38,775 nucleotides of DNA. Source: Microbacteriaceae bacterium (GTDB lineage: Bacteria > Actinomycetota > Actinomycetes > Actinomycetales > Microbacteriaceae). Shown piece by piece: positions 1-7,737 of this stretch (positions are counted from its first letter, which is position 1; each line of letters begins with the position of its first letter). Below the pieces are notes generated by a model. It was not told the origin of the DNA. It did no database searches and saw only the letters and a list, made by a program, of their open reading frames with translations. The stretch spans positions 1 to 38,775 of the forward strand of contig CANGDL010000014.1 of NCBI GenBank assembly GCA_947452675.1, read 5' to 3'. Both the position numbers and the translations under genes were made by a program.

Positions 1-83
1 CAGCTTCGTTCTTGCTGGTCTTTGCACTGCCTAAGCGCATTCAGTTGCACGGTGCTCCAAGTGCTGTGCCGGTCGCTGAATAA
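1..83 (+). CDS. C-terminal end of a membrane protein (partial)
   Basis: An open frame enters from the left edge (first whole codon at base 3) and stops with TAA at 81-83. It encodes about 26 residues: a hydrophobic stretch (SFLLVFALP) followed by a short tail with basic residues. That pattern fits the last membrane segment and cytoplasmic tail of an integral membrane protein such as a transporter. The family cannot be named from so little sequence. It converges on the potassium-channel gene. Confidence 0.5.
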   Translation, partial: ASFLLVFALPKRIQLHGAPSAVPVAE

Positions 84-107
84 TCGGGTTCGGCTGGCGG
101 CCAACCG

Positions 108-791
108 CTAGTTATCAGAAGAGGGCTTCCGCGATGCGGGGGCCTTCTTTTTTGTCAGGTCATATTCGAGGCGGTTCAAGAACAGTGAGGCCACCGAAAC
201 GGCAATCACCGAAACAAAGGCAAGGCCGGCGATCATCAAGAACACCGCGATCATGCGTCCTTCGAAAGTCACCGGATAATAGTCGCCATAGCCAACGGTC
301 GCGATGGTCACAAACGCCCACCAAACGGCGTCACCAAATTGCTTGATGTTTGCGCCCGGGGCCAGGTGCTCGGCTTCGTAAACTCCCAGTGAACAGACAT
401 ACAGCAGCAAAGGCAAAATGAGCCCCACATAGATGTTGATGCGTGCACTTAGGGTCTTGCCAACGCGTGACAAGAAGCCAAGTGCGATGACCACGCGAAA
501 CATTCTGAAAGCTCTAAAGAACGGCAGCACAAGCGAAACGAGCTCGATGGCGTTCGACTTTAGAAACTTGATCTTATTTTGGCTAAGGATGAATCGGCCC
601 AAGAAGTCGACAACAAAGATGCCCCAGATGACATCCGAGATTGCCACAAAGTCGAACAGGATCACACTGTTGAAGTGACCCAAAACCTCGATTGAATAAA
701 GCACCAAATAGACCAGAGCCAGGATGGCCAACGGGATGGTCGACCAACGCTCCCAGGCGTGAACGGTTTGTTCGGCTTTGGTTTCAGGCAT
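108..791 (-). CDS. Voltage-gated-type potassium channel
   Basis: This 227-residue protein should be an inner-membrane ion channel that conducts K+ as a tetramer. The selectivity filter TVGYGD is intact at residues 165-170, inside a pore loop (WWAFVTIATVGYGD). There are about six hydrophobic segments: near residues 18-37, 43-65, 81-92, 94-108, 120-137 and 180-205. Segment four carries arginines at every third position (R93, R96, R99), which looks like a short S4 voltage sensor. No RCK/TrkA-N domain follows the pore, so ligand gating through such a domain is absent. It stands alone; the next gene leftward converges and the gene to the right lies upstream on the same strand. The family call is firm; voltage dependence is inferred. 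Confidence 0.9.
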   Translation of the reverse strand: MPETKAEQTVHAWERWSTIPLAILALVYLVLYSIEVLGHFNSVILFDFVAISDVIWGIFVVDFLGRFILSQNKIKFLKSNAIELVSLVLPFFRAFRMFRVVIALGFLSRVGKTLSARINIYVGLILPLLLYVCSLGVYEAEHLAPGANIKQFGDAVWWAFVTIATVGYGDYYPVTFEGRMIAVFLMIAGLAFVSVIAVSVASLFLNRLEYDLTKKKAPASRKPSSDN

Positions 792-829
792 AGAACTAAT
801 CTAGCGTGGACAGGTTTCAGGTTGATTTT

Positions 830-2023
830 CTATTTCATGATTTTGAAGCCAGCCGGGCATTTGGGCGATGTGCCGGTCACTTTTTTGACGGTTTTCCCCT
901 TTAGGCAGTTGATGGTGAGATTTCTCGATTTGATTGGCAATGGTAACTTAGGTGATTCCTGAGTCGGTGTCGAGTCCGTCGCCGGTATTAGCTGGATGGT
1001 GGGCTTCGAATAGTGGAACCCAGAAGCAGACACAAATATTTTGCCATCCTTATGCAACACTTCGTTCACGGAAGTTTGGGTCTCACCGTCGTCACTGATG
1101 ATTCTGACCTCAAGACGTGGAGCCGACGAAAGGGTGTTTCCCGGCCATTTGCAGTTGATGAAAGCATCCGATGTCCAAAGTTTGAAGAAGCCAGTATTTG
1201 GAGATCCATCGGCCTTTGTGTGAGGTGACACGATAGCAAAATCTAATGACTGAGTCTGTGAATTCCAGCTTGGAGACCCGGCGCCGTTCGAGTTGAAAGC
1301 CTGGACGGTATACCCCTTATCGCCACACTCGGCTGGCCAGTAGCCTCTTGTGAGGTCCTTGTCTCCGTGGTGGATAATGAAGTGCAAAGTGCTGGTGTCT
1401 ACATCAGCCTTGGCTGAGAAATTATTCTTGTCCGGCGAGTCAAAATTCGACGTGTAATTCGAGACCGGCGTTCCACGGCCTTCGAACATCCAGGCGTTGC
1501 CTCCAGGGATACTGGTTTGGGAAAAATCGGAGTCCTGTGCAACCAACTGCACGTTCTGGGGGATCAAGAAACTGGTTCTTATCTTGAAGCGAACATGCGT
1601 GTTTAGAAGATCGGACGAATCCACCCACGGTCTGAGAGATGCACCATAATGCGCTGTACCGTCGGGGTTCCTAAAGATTACAAACTTCGGAGACTGCAGT
1701 GGAACGTCCAGGATGGCAGTCTTAGTCTTACCGTCAACAGTTGCGGACCAGTTCGTAGTTTGGCCGTGAATCTGATTTCCGTTTTGCCCAGAAAAAGTTC
1801 CGCCCGATTTCCTGGTGCCGGTAGCAGCGACGTACTTGCCGGAACTGTCGATGAACCCAAAGGACTCTACGCAATCAAGTTCAGATGCGGTTTCGCACTG
1901 AACCAAATGGTATTCATCCGAGCCCGAGAAATCATATTTTGATGGATCGGCGAACGCCGGCACCCCGCCCGAGAGAGAAGCCGCAAAACCGAGAATCGCC
2001 AGAAAAGAAAGAGATTTCTTCAT
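830..2023 (-). CDS. Secreted protein, paralogous family with CPAGFK tail
   Basis: This 397-residue protein is exported: it starts MKKSLSFLAIL with a hydrophobic core and a likely signal-peptidase site after PAFA (about residue 25). The start is taken at 2023 rather than an upstream ATG because the signal peptide begins there and lies only 4 bases after the stop of the preceding gene, implying co-transcription. Near the N-terminus it has a Cys-x7-Cys segment (CETASELDC) followed by VESFGFIDSSGKY. A late domain contains INCKWPGN and GFHYSKPTI, and the protein ends in a basic tail with CLKGK and KCPAGFK. The same blocks recur in the neighbouring genes, most closely in the one at 3404-4633. Function is unknown; a cell-surface or matrix role is a guess. 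Confidence 0.85.
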   Translation of the reverse strand: MKKSLSFLAILGFAASLSGGVPAFADPSKYDFSGSDEYHLVQCETASELDCVESFGFIDSSGKYVAATGTRKSGGTFSGQNGNQIHGQTTNWSATVDGKTKTAILDVPLQSPKFVIFRNPDGTAHYGASLRPWVDSSDLLNTHVRFKIRTSFLIPQNVQLVAQDSDFSQTSIPGGNAWMFEGRGTPVSNYTSNFDSPDKNNFSAKADVDTSTLHFIIHHGDKDLTRGYWPAECGDKGYTVQAFNSNGAGSPSWNSQTQSLDFAIVSPHTKADGSPNTGFFKLWTSDAFINCKWPGNTLSSAPRLEVRIISDDGETQTSVNEVLHKDGKIFVSASGFHYSKPTIQLIPATDSTPTQESPKLPLPIKSRNLTINCLKGKTVKKVTGTSPKCPAGFKIMK

Positions 2024-2027
2024 GCAA

Positions 2028-3275
2028 TTACTTCTGCTTCTTGCCTTCACCGCAGGCAAATCCAGTGACCTTTGAAACCTTCTTAGTCTTTAGGTCAACG
2101 CAGGTCAACTTCTTCGCCACTGCCCACTTTTTGTATGAAGCGTTGCGGACGATTTTGAAGGTCGGCTTTGAATAGCTGAAGCCCGATGAGTCAATGATGA
2201 TCTTGTTGTTCTTAACTGCAATCTTGGTTAGAGCAGCTGAGCTGCCGCCTTCCTCAGTCGAGATCTGAACGGTTAGAGCAGTTGCTGCATCCTTAGGGTT
2301 GGAAAGACCCCAAAGAAGAAGGGCGTCATTCACTGGGATCGAAGCCTTGTAGAAACCCTTGTTTACGGTGACGCCATCCTTGGCGAAGTGAGGTGCCGAA
2401 GCTGTCCAAGAGAGTGACTTAGATGCTTCATCCCAAACTGGGGTCGAGGTGCCACATGAACCGTTGGTTGCCACAGCCATGTTGCCTGAAACACCGTCGA
2501 CACCGAAGCCCATGTCATCGTTGGCAACGATGATGGTTGCCTGAAGCTGCGAAACGTTTGCAATTGCAACACCAGCTTCACCCGAACAGTCCGAGGTCTT
2601 GCTGGCCACTCCAACTGGCACTGCTGAACCTGTGATGGTCAACGTATTGCCTTGAGCGTCGGTGCCCTTGGTTACCGAGATCGAGTTGCCGATTCCTACG
2701 GTCACATCTGTGATTGCTGCGCCAACACGAACCTTGATTGTCACGATGTCGTCGGGGCTTAGTCCGACCGCGAACTTAGGGTTGTCCGTCTGGTTTGCCT
2801 GCGTGGTTGCGTTTGATGTTGGGTCGACCTTAACTGGTCGAACATCAAAGAACAGGTGGTTAGTGAATGCGTTGGCCGCCTTAACATCAACAAACAAGCC
2901 ATCATAGCCAAGAGCGTTGCGGCCATCAGTTGACCAAGTTGGAGTAGACCAGCGACCCGCGACCGCGGCGCCTGCAACTGAAGTCGCTGCCACTAGAGAA
3001 TTAGGGTCTGCTGTTACGGAAGGTGCAGGTGTCACCTGCGCGGTTACAGTGCCAAGGGCGGTTCCCGATGGAGCCCAAGTTAAAGCTTGAGGCTGAGCCA
3101 TGCCTAGTGACTGAACAGAAACCGATTCAACACAAAAGGTGACCCAGGTTGAGTCGCAGGTGTGGAATGGAGTCTTGGGCACCGCGAAGGCAGGCGCTGC
3201 GTTTGCCGCAGGAGCTGGAGTAAGTGCAGCGAAGACAAGAATTGCCGCTGCCAAGATTGCTTTGATTCGGTTCAT
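2028..3275 (-). CDS. Secreted protein, paralogous family with divergent tail
   Basis: This 415-residue protein has a clear signal peptide (MNRIKAILAAAILVFAA..., cleavage after about ANA). A GGGGG stretch upstream of the ATG serves as Shine-Dalgarno. It shares with its neighbours the early paired cysteines (CDSTWVTFC followed by VES), a GFYK block, and the GFSYSKPTFKI strand near the C-terminus. Its tail keeps LTCV and the lysine-rich KTKKVSKVTGF but ends CGEGKKQK instead of KCPAGYK, so the tail motif has diverged. It is the first gene of a two-gene minus-strand unit with the gene ending at 830. The family is unnamed to me; secretion is well supported, function unknown. Confidence 0.85.
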   Translation of the reverse strand: MNRIKAILAAAILVFAALTPAPAANAAPAFAVPKTPFHTCDSTWVTFCVESVSVQSLGMAQPQALTWAPSGTALGTVTAQVTPAPSVTADPNSLVAATSVAGAAVAGRWSTPTWSTDGRNALGYDGLFVDVKAANAFTNHLFFDVRPVKVDPTSNATTQANQTDNPKFAVGLSPDDIVTIKVRVGAAITDVTVGIGNSISVTKGTDAQGNTLTITGSAVPVGVASKTSDCSGEAGVAIANVSQLQATIIVANDDMGFGVDGVSGNMAVATNGSCGTSTPVWDEASKSLSWTASAPHFAKDGVTVNKGFYKASIPVNDALLLWGLSNPKDAATALTVQISTEEGGSSAALTKIAVKNNKIIIDSSGFSYSKPTFKIVRNASYKKWAVAKKLTCVDLKTKKVSKVTGFACGEGKKQK

Positions 3276-3403
3276 AGTGAAGCCCCCATATTTCTCAAGG
3301 TTGCACTTCGCTGGTCGAAAGCACCCCCCCGCGTGCCAAGCACTGACACTTAACTAAATGATAGTCACATAGATTGCTTCTCGCTAAGTGGATTTCGAGT
3401 CGT

Positions 3404-4633
3404 TCAACCCTTTGCCTTGAAACCAGCAGGACACTTCAAAGACGTGGAACGTAGCGTTCGTGTCAGACGCGAGTTTTTTAGGCTCACACAAACTCTTGTT
3501 TTGGCTTTCCTTGGTGCAGCTGTCGGCGATGGTGTCGGAGTCGCTGTCGGTTCAGGAGTGCTTGCGGTGGAATCTGAACCAGCGGTCACCTTGATGGTCG
3601 GAGATGAGTAATGAAATCCCGTAGCAGATACGAACAGCTTCCCATCCTTGTGATTAACAGATGTGACCGCGACTTGAGCTGTGCCATCTTCATTGAAGAC
3701 CTGTACGGTGACGCTACTTGACTTTGAAATTGAGTTTCCCGGCCATTTGCAGTCGAGGTAAGCGTCCGTAGCCCAAAAATTAAAGAAGCCGATGTTAGCC
3801 GCACCTGACGAAGAAGCGTGAGGAGCAGCGATAGCAAAATCTAGAGACTGAGATTTTTCGTCCCAAAACGGCATACCGGCGGAAGAGGCATTCGAAGATT
3901 CACCCGTGTAACCGACCTCCGAACATGTCTTGGGGAACGGAGATAGCGCATCCGTTTCGCCCGCATGGTCGATGGTGAAGTAAAAAACAGTGTTATCCCA
4001 ATCGGCGTTTTTGTTCGCTGCGAGTTTTCCCGCAAAGTCACTGTAATAACCGTGTGTCTCAGTGCCTTTGCCTTCGAAAGTCCATAATCTACCTCCCGCG
4101 ATTTTCGATTCGCTAAAAGATGCCTGGGAGGCGTACAACGGTACGTTCAGTGGTTTAATCCAACTGGTGCGAAGAGTGAAGCGGACTTTCGTCGTGAGCG
4201 GGTTATCCACGTTAATGAAAGTTCGAATAGCGCCAAACCGCTTCAGTGTGCCGTCGCCGAGGCTACAGCAGGCATGGGTTGGAGTTTCGGCATTCGGGCT
4301 TACGCCAACTGTTATGTTTTTGTCACCGACCTTCACTGTCCATTGGCTCGAGCCAACACTTTGTTTATTGCCGTTTTGATCATTTGGTGAGTCATTGAAC
4401 GACTCGGAGCTGAAGTTGCCTGGCCAATACTTCCCTGATTCATCCACGATGCCCACTGACCCCACGCAGTCCAGGTCGCTTTGTGAAACACAGTGGCCAA
4501 GAGTGTATAGAGCAGGAATCGACCAGTCGAGTTGGCTCGACCTTGGTGTTTCGGTCGCGGAAACACTGATTGGTAGCGCGCTCGTCAGGATCAAAGCGGC
4601 TGACATCGAAATTGCCGCGTAGCGAAGTTTCAT
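3404..4633 (-). CDS. Secreted protein with Pro/Thr linker and CPAGFK tail
   Basis: This 409-residue exported protein starts at the ATG at 4633 (MKLRYAAISMSAALILT...), preceded by GGGGGTAAAA. An in-frame ATG at 4645 lacks a ribosome site and delays the signal peptide. Its body is closely similar to the protein at 830-2023: CVSQSDLDC near the N-terminus, then DCKWPGN, HKDGKLFVSATGFHYSSPTI. A Pro/Thr/Ser-rich linker (about residues 360-382) then joins a basic tail with VCVSLKN and KCPAGFKAKG. The linker suggests a body domain tethered to a separate short C-terminal module. It is transcribed divergently from the paralogue at 4690, with only 56 bases between starts. Confidence 0.85.
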   Translation of the reverse strand: MKLRYAAISMSAALILTSALPISVSATETPRSSQLDWSIPALYTLGHCVSQSDLDCVGSVGIVDESGKYWPGNFSSESFNDSPNDQNGNKQSVGSSQWTVKVGDKNITVGVSPNAETPTHACCSLGDGTLKRFGAIRTFINVDNPLTTKVRFTLRTSWIKPLNVPLYASQASFSESKIAGGRLWTFEGKGTETHGYYSDFAGKLAANKNADWDNTVFYFTIDHAGETDALSPFPKTCSEVGYTGESSNASSAGMPFWDEKSQSLDFAIAAPHASSSGAANIGFFNFWATDAYLDCKWPGNSISKSSSVTVQVFNEDGTAQVAVTSVNHKDGKLFVSATGFHYSSPTIKVTAGSDSTASTPEPTATPTPSPTAAPRKAKTRVCVSLKNSRLTRTLRSTSLKCPAGFKAKG

Positions 4634-4677
4634 TTTTACCCCCATGAACAATAGCCTAGGCTGGGTATCAGAATCTA

Positions 4678-4686
4678 GGGGGGGGG
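4678..4686 (+). repeat. Nine-base poly-G tract before a start codon
   Basis: Nine consecutive G residues end three bases before the ATG at 4690, so the tract is also the only possible Shine-Dalgarno of the gene. Such tracts are prone to slippage; a change in length would shift or weaken the ribosome site. Other genes here have five or six G in this place, so this one is simply the longest. Confidence 0.6.
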
Positions 4687-4689
4687 TAG

Positions 4690-6264
4690 ATGAAGCACTT
4701 TTCTCGTTTGGCGACTGCCACGTTAGCAATTCTTCTAAGCGCGATCGTCCTCAATTCGGCGGGTATCGCTTCCGCTGCCAATGGCGATGCTTATCAAATT
4801 GAGTACGCCTCCGTCAACGGCGGTTCACAAATAATGGCGGTTATCAGCGACAAGGCTGGTAACGACTTTACTGGTGTTGGACGGATCATCCCGCTAGATC
4901 AACAGGGCCCAACCCATGAAGGAATTCACTGGTGCTCCAGCAGCACCGACTCGGCCTGTGATTTTGCAAGAGATGGCGAAGATTTCGTTGGAAGCGTGAT
5001 TTTAGAAGACTGCTCTGAGACCGCTTCAGATTTTTGTGTCGAGAATCTCAGTTTGGCCGTCGGGGACACTTCTTTTGAAAGCGCCAAGTTTGTAAGGGCT
5101 ACCAACCAGACTAAGTTCGCCGCTAGAAAAGACATCAACTTTCCAGGCGGTGGTTCAACTGGTCTATACACTGCAACTCACGCGCCAACGGCTGGCGGGT
5201 TGGACACGTATGCTGTGACTGTCTCGCTTCGACTCAATTGGAATAGGGCTACAAAGAGTTTTTCACCGCAAGCCTTGATGGCAAACGTGTATCCCTATCG
5301 CACAAATGCAGACTCTCGATTGCGTGGAATCGCAGGCTCAGGAGATTCCCTAGGTGCTGGTTGCATCTATGTCGAACCTGGTAGTTGTGGAATTCTGCAG
5401 GACTGGGCGCCAAACACAAAGGCAAAGTTATCGGTAAAGGTTCCGACATCAATCGGAGGGTGGCTAAAAGGGCGACTCAAAACTCCTGAGGTCACGGTTG
5501 AGCCCGTAAACGCTGTGACCAACCGAATCGTTGTTGCCGCAGAACCCGTTTCAGTGCCGCAACTGGGTGTCGTGATGCCTAACACGGAGAAGAATGATCT
5601 TCTGTCATCGGGGTTGAATCTTGGATGGTGGGGTGGTCCTGGTTTCATCGAGGTTGGTACTGAGGCCGGAGGTTCCACTGTTGGGCCATTTATTGAGCGT
5701 TACCGTAGCACCACAAAAGACTCGGCAAGCGGCCTAACCTCGATGTGGAACTTTGCCACAATCAACCCTGGCGGCGGTAGCAATTGCCTATCGGATAACT
5801 CAAAAGTTCAAGGCATCGTGACCACTAATGCAATGGGATACGACGGTGCTGCTCCAAGCTATCTCGGCGGCACTCTCTCATACAAGGTATCTGGAATGCA
5901 CTTTCTGCCAGATGGAACAACCCCGGCTGAAGGTACCTATGACCTCGTGATGCGCGGTGACACCGCACGGTGTCTGTATGGGTTCAGTAAGGCCCCGATC
6001 TCGGCGACGATTTCCGTCACGTCATCAACCGGCGAGAACAAGGTCGCGACGACGGTGGTTAAAGAAACCAAGGATGGCTGGCTCAAGCTGGCCGCCTATG
6101 GCTTTACCTTCAGCTCCCCGACCATATCGGTGAAGCTGTCTCAGGCCGAAGCTGCAGCAAGCACGACCACGATCACCTGTGTGAGCGTCAAGAACAAGAA
6201 ACTAACGAAGAAGGCAACTGGGGTTTCTCCAAAGTGCCCTGCCGGATACAAGAAGAAAGCATAA
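4690..6264 (+). CDS. Large secreted protein with CPAGYK tail
   Basis: This 524-residue protein starts with a signal peptide (MKHFSRLATATLAILLSAIVL..., cleavage near ASA-ANG). It has cysteines in CSSSTDSAC and CSETASDFC followed by VENLS, echoing the C-x7-C block of the three minus-strand paralogues. It has a YGFTFSSPTISV strand near the end and the tail ITCVSVKNKKL...KCPAGYKKK. It is longer than its relatives because of an extra middle region (about residues 90-330). The ATG at 4690 is chosen because the signal peptide begins there. The next gene follows its stop by 2 bases, so the two are probably co-transcribed. The substrate or partner is unknown. Confidence 0.85.
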   Translation: MKHFSRLATATLAILLSAIVLNSAGIASAANGDAYQIEYASVNGGSQIMAVISDKAGNDFTGVGRIIPLDQQGPTHEGIHWCSSSTDSACDFARDGEDFVGSVILEDCSETASDFCVENLSLAVGDTSFESAKFVRATNQTKFAARKDINFPGGGSTGLYTATHAPTAGGLDTYAVTVSLRLNWNRATKSFSPQALMANVYPYRTNADSRLRGIAGSGDSLGAGCIYVEPGSCGILQDWAPNTKAKLSVKVPTSIGGWLKGRLKTPEVTVEPVNAVTNRIVVAAEPVSVPQLGVVMPNTEKNDLLSSGLNLGWWGGPGFIEVGTEAGGSTVGPFIERYRSTTKDSASGLTSMWNFATINPGGGSNCLSDNSKVQGIVTTNAMGYDGAAPSYLGGTLSYKVSGMHFLPDGTTPAEGTYDLVMRGDTARCLYGFSKAPISATISVTSSTGENKVATTVVKETKDGWLKLAAYGFTFSSPTISVKLSQAEAAASTTTITCVSVKNKKLTKKATGVSPKCPAGYKKKA

Positions 6265-6266
6265 AT

Positions 6267-6683
6267 ATGTCAACAATCTTTTGCACCGGCTGCGGCGAGG
6301 TTATGCCTGCCGACGCTCAGTTCTGCGCCAAGTGCGGCAAGCGCAACGCGACACTGGCCACCGAGACCGCGTCAACGGCGGCAACAAGCTCAGCCGCGGC
6401 TGCACCGGTTGGCCCTGACGTGATTCCTGCACCTACCGAACGCGATTACACCCCGGGTGCCAAGTCACGCATTACTGCTGGCATCCTTGGCATTTTGCTG
6501 GGCGGCATCGGCGTGCACAAGTTCTACCTAAACAAGATTGGGCTGGGCATCTTGTATGTGGTGTTCTGCTGGACGGCCATCCCGGCGATTATCGGCCTTG
6601 TTGAGGGCATCATTTACCTGACCCAGGATGACGTGACCTTCGGACGTCAGCAAATGGTTGCGGTTCGGCGTTCCAGCTATTAG
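6267..6683 (+). CDS. Zinc-ribbon and TM2-domain membrane protein
   Basis: This 138-residue protein begins with a four-cysteine zinc ribbon (C6, C9, C20, C23; pattern CTGC...CAKC), then an Ala/Thr/Pro-rich linker. A TM2 domain covers about residues 75-135: two hydrophobic segments around GGIGVHKFYL with a glycine-rich turn, then GLVEGIIYL. TM2 proteins are small two-pass membrane proteins of mostly unknown role. The start at 6267 is chosen over an in-frame upstream codon because it begins directly at the zinc ribbon and lies 2 bases after the preceding stop. Confidence 0.85.
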   Translation: MSTIFCTGCGEVMPADAQFCAKCGKRNATLATETASTAATSSAAAAPVGPDVIPAPTERDYTPGAKSRITAGILGILLGGIGVHKFYLNKIGLGILYVVFCWTAIPAIIGLVEGIIYLTQDDVTFGRQQMVAVRRSSY

Positions 6684-6706
6684 CACTTGCCTTGCGGGTG
6701 GATAAA

Positions 6707-6728
6707 TGTCTCAGGTTGCTAATAGTTT
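6707..6728 (+). promoter_or_regulatory. PafBC-type DNA-damage promoter
   Basis: The element reads AAA-TGTCTCAG, 8 bases, then TAGTTT. It matches the actinobacterial RecA-independent (PafBC) promoter pattern TGTCRGTG-N8-TAnnnT in the TGTC core, the spacing and the hexamer, but not in the RGTG half. It lies about 55 bases before the gene at 6785. It is one of seven sites in the window with the same layout. Confidence 0.6.
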
Positions 6729-6784
6729 GAAACTGTAGGCGGGCGCCTCAAAAGGGCAAGAAATCCGCTTGCAGATTGGCTCGC

Positions 6785-7156
6785 ATGGCAACCTATAAGT
6801 TCTCATTCGTCATAAAACCTCCGGTGGGAATCTCGACTACCAAACACATCGAGTTTGTTGAACGCGAAACCTGCATCGCGATCACTTGCGACTCAAGCGA
6901 TAGCGAGTGCACCCACCTTCTTGAACCCGAAAACAACGCGCGGTTTGTGAAGGCGCTAGGTGCGAAGGCAGAGACCTCCGTCTTGGATGCGGTTCGAGTG
7001 GCGGTCTCTCTAGGTCTCGAAGCTCTAGTTGACGCCCAGGTTCACGCAATCGTGAAGCCAGACTTCGTTTGGTATGACTATGACTCTCCTTTCTATGGCG
7101 ACGTTTATGTTGAAAGCATCAGCCAGCCCGATGGAACCTGGAAGCGGTTGAACTAA
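6785..7156 (+). CDS. Uncharacterised 123-residue protein
   Basis: I do not recognise the family. The ATG at 6785 is used; an in-frame TTG nine bases upstream is an alternative, and neither has a strong ribosome site. The protein is soluble, with no signal peptide or membrane segment. It has a cysteine cluster near residues 30-42 (ETCIAITCDSSDSEC) and an aromatic stretch near the end (DFVWYDYDSPFYGDVYVESI). A PafBC-type promoter lies just upstream, so it may be induced by DNA damage. It converges on the small zinc-finger gene; a short CTCTTT/AAAGAG hairpin at 7175-7190 sits between the two stops. Confidence 0.7.
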   Translation: MATYKFSFVIKPPVGISTTKHIEFVERETCIAITCDSSDSECTHLLEPENNARFVKALGAKAETSVLDAVRVAVSLGLEALVDAQVHAIVKPDFVWYDYDSPFYGDVYVESISQPDGTWKRLN

Positions 7157-7180
7157 CCCAGCGGTTCAAGCTACCTCTTT

Positions 7181-7372
7181 TTAGAAAGAGACCTCATCAA
7201 GCCCGAGTTCGCGATTGCAGTTGCGGCAGAAATACTTTGCGTCCTCGCCGATCTCAACGAGGCAACCACCGCTGTAGAAGCCAGGATCGTTGGATGCCTC
7301 TTCGGTTGGCAAACCATAGGTAACCGGCACAGCCGGGCCGAAGCATGTTTTGCAATGAATCATTGACTGCAT
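7181..7372 (-). CDS. Small zinc-ribbon-like protein, 63 residues
   Basis: The protein has two CxxC knuckles (C7/C10 and C49/C52) about 39 residues apart, the layout of a treble-clef or rubredoxin-like zinc site, so it probably binds zinc. The start at 7372 is supported by AAGGAAGG six bases upstream; an in-frame ATG three codons later is possible. No enzymatic motif is visible. It is a single gene on the minus strand, convergent with the 123-residue gene. Its own promoter region overlaps the palindrome at 7416-7432. Confidence 0.65.
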   Translation of the reverse strand: MQSMIHCKTCFGPAVPVTYGLPTEEASNDPGFYSGGCLVEIGEDAKYFCRNCNRELGLDEVSF

Positions 7373-7415
7373 TTAACTGCCTTCCTTAGATGTAATGAGA
7401 CTTTAGAACACCCCT

Positions 7416-7432
7416 CAGACATTAAATGTCTG
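7416..7432. promoter_or_regulatory. Perfect 8-bp palindrome, candidate operator
   Basis: CAGACATT and AATGTCTG are perfect inverted repeats around a single A. The right half is the upstream part of the PafBC-type promoter at 7427-7448. The left half would place an inverted AATGTCTG toward the divergent small zinc-ribbon gene. The site could bind a dimeric regulator or serve both directions. Confidence 0.5.
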
Positions 7433-7448
7433 GCCCTATCCGTAAGTT
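7427..7448 (+). promoter_or_regulatory. PafBC-type DNA-damage promoter of the nuclease operon
   Basis: AAA-TGTCTGGC, 8 bases, then TAAGTT. The spacing and the TAnnnT hexamer fit the PafBC pattern. Transcription would begin near 7455, directly at the first stem of the structured leader, and run into the genes at 7609, 7738 and 9385. Confidence 0.65.
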
Positions 7449-7455
7449 ATTTCTC

Positions 7456-7591
7456 GAGTCAGTTTTCTTCGTCGTTTACTGACTCATCCGCCATCGATGG
7501 CAAGCCTGCATGTCCCGCAGGCCCGGCACGGGGGATGCCGAAGGGTGGCCCTGGTTCTTTGTCCTTTGAACCAGGGTCATTCCTCCCCACC
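7456..7591 (+). promoter_or_regulatory. Highly structured 5' leader (possible new RNA element)
   Basis: Five consecutive inverted repeats fill the leader. GAGTCAGT/ACTGACTC is at 7456-7463 and 7478-7485. The palindrome GCCATCGATGGC is at 7490-7501. GCCTGC/GCAGGC is at 7504-7509 and 7517-7522. CGGCA/TGCCG is at 7524-7540. CCCTGGTTC/GAACCAGGG is at 7549-7557 and 7568-7576; this last hairpin is enclosed by GGTGG/CCACC (7544-7548, 7587-7591). There is no T-tract, so this is not a plain terminator. I could not match it to a known riboswitch. It lies between a PafBC-type promoter and a ribosome site (GAGAGG) for a 36-residue ORF. Confidence 0.55.
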
Positions 7592-7608
7592 AACTTCGAG
7601 AGGCCCAG

Positions 7609-7719
7609 ATGCACGAGCTAGATTTTGCAATCAAGGATGGCGACTTAGTCGCCTTCAATGAGTGGGTTGATGCGGTTCTAAACATCCCATCGGTCGCCAA
7701 GCGCCCGTCTGTAGACTGA
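7609..7719 (+). CDS. Small 36-residue protein or leader peptide
   Basis: The ATG at 7609 is preceded by GAGAGG with five bases of spacing, a proper ribosome site. The frame runs 36 codons to TGA at 7717-7719 and ends 18 bases before the nuclease start. The product is acidic and soluble (MHELDFAIKDGDLVAFNEW...), with no membrane segment. It may be a genuine microprotein, a coupling leader for the nuclease gene, or chance. The strong ribosome site and position in the same transcript favour translation. Confidence 0.5.
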   Translation: MHELDFAIKDGDLVAFNEWVDAVLNIPSVAKRPSVD

Positions 7720-7737
7720 GGCTCTTAGGGGGAACAG

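Noticed and set aside
7456-7591. Known riboswitch (glycine, SAM or ZTP class)
   Set aside because: A TGCCGAAGGGTGG stretch resembles part of a glycine aptamer, but the rest of that core and the order of stems do not fit.
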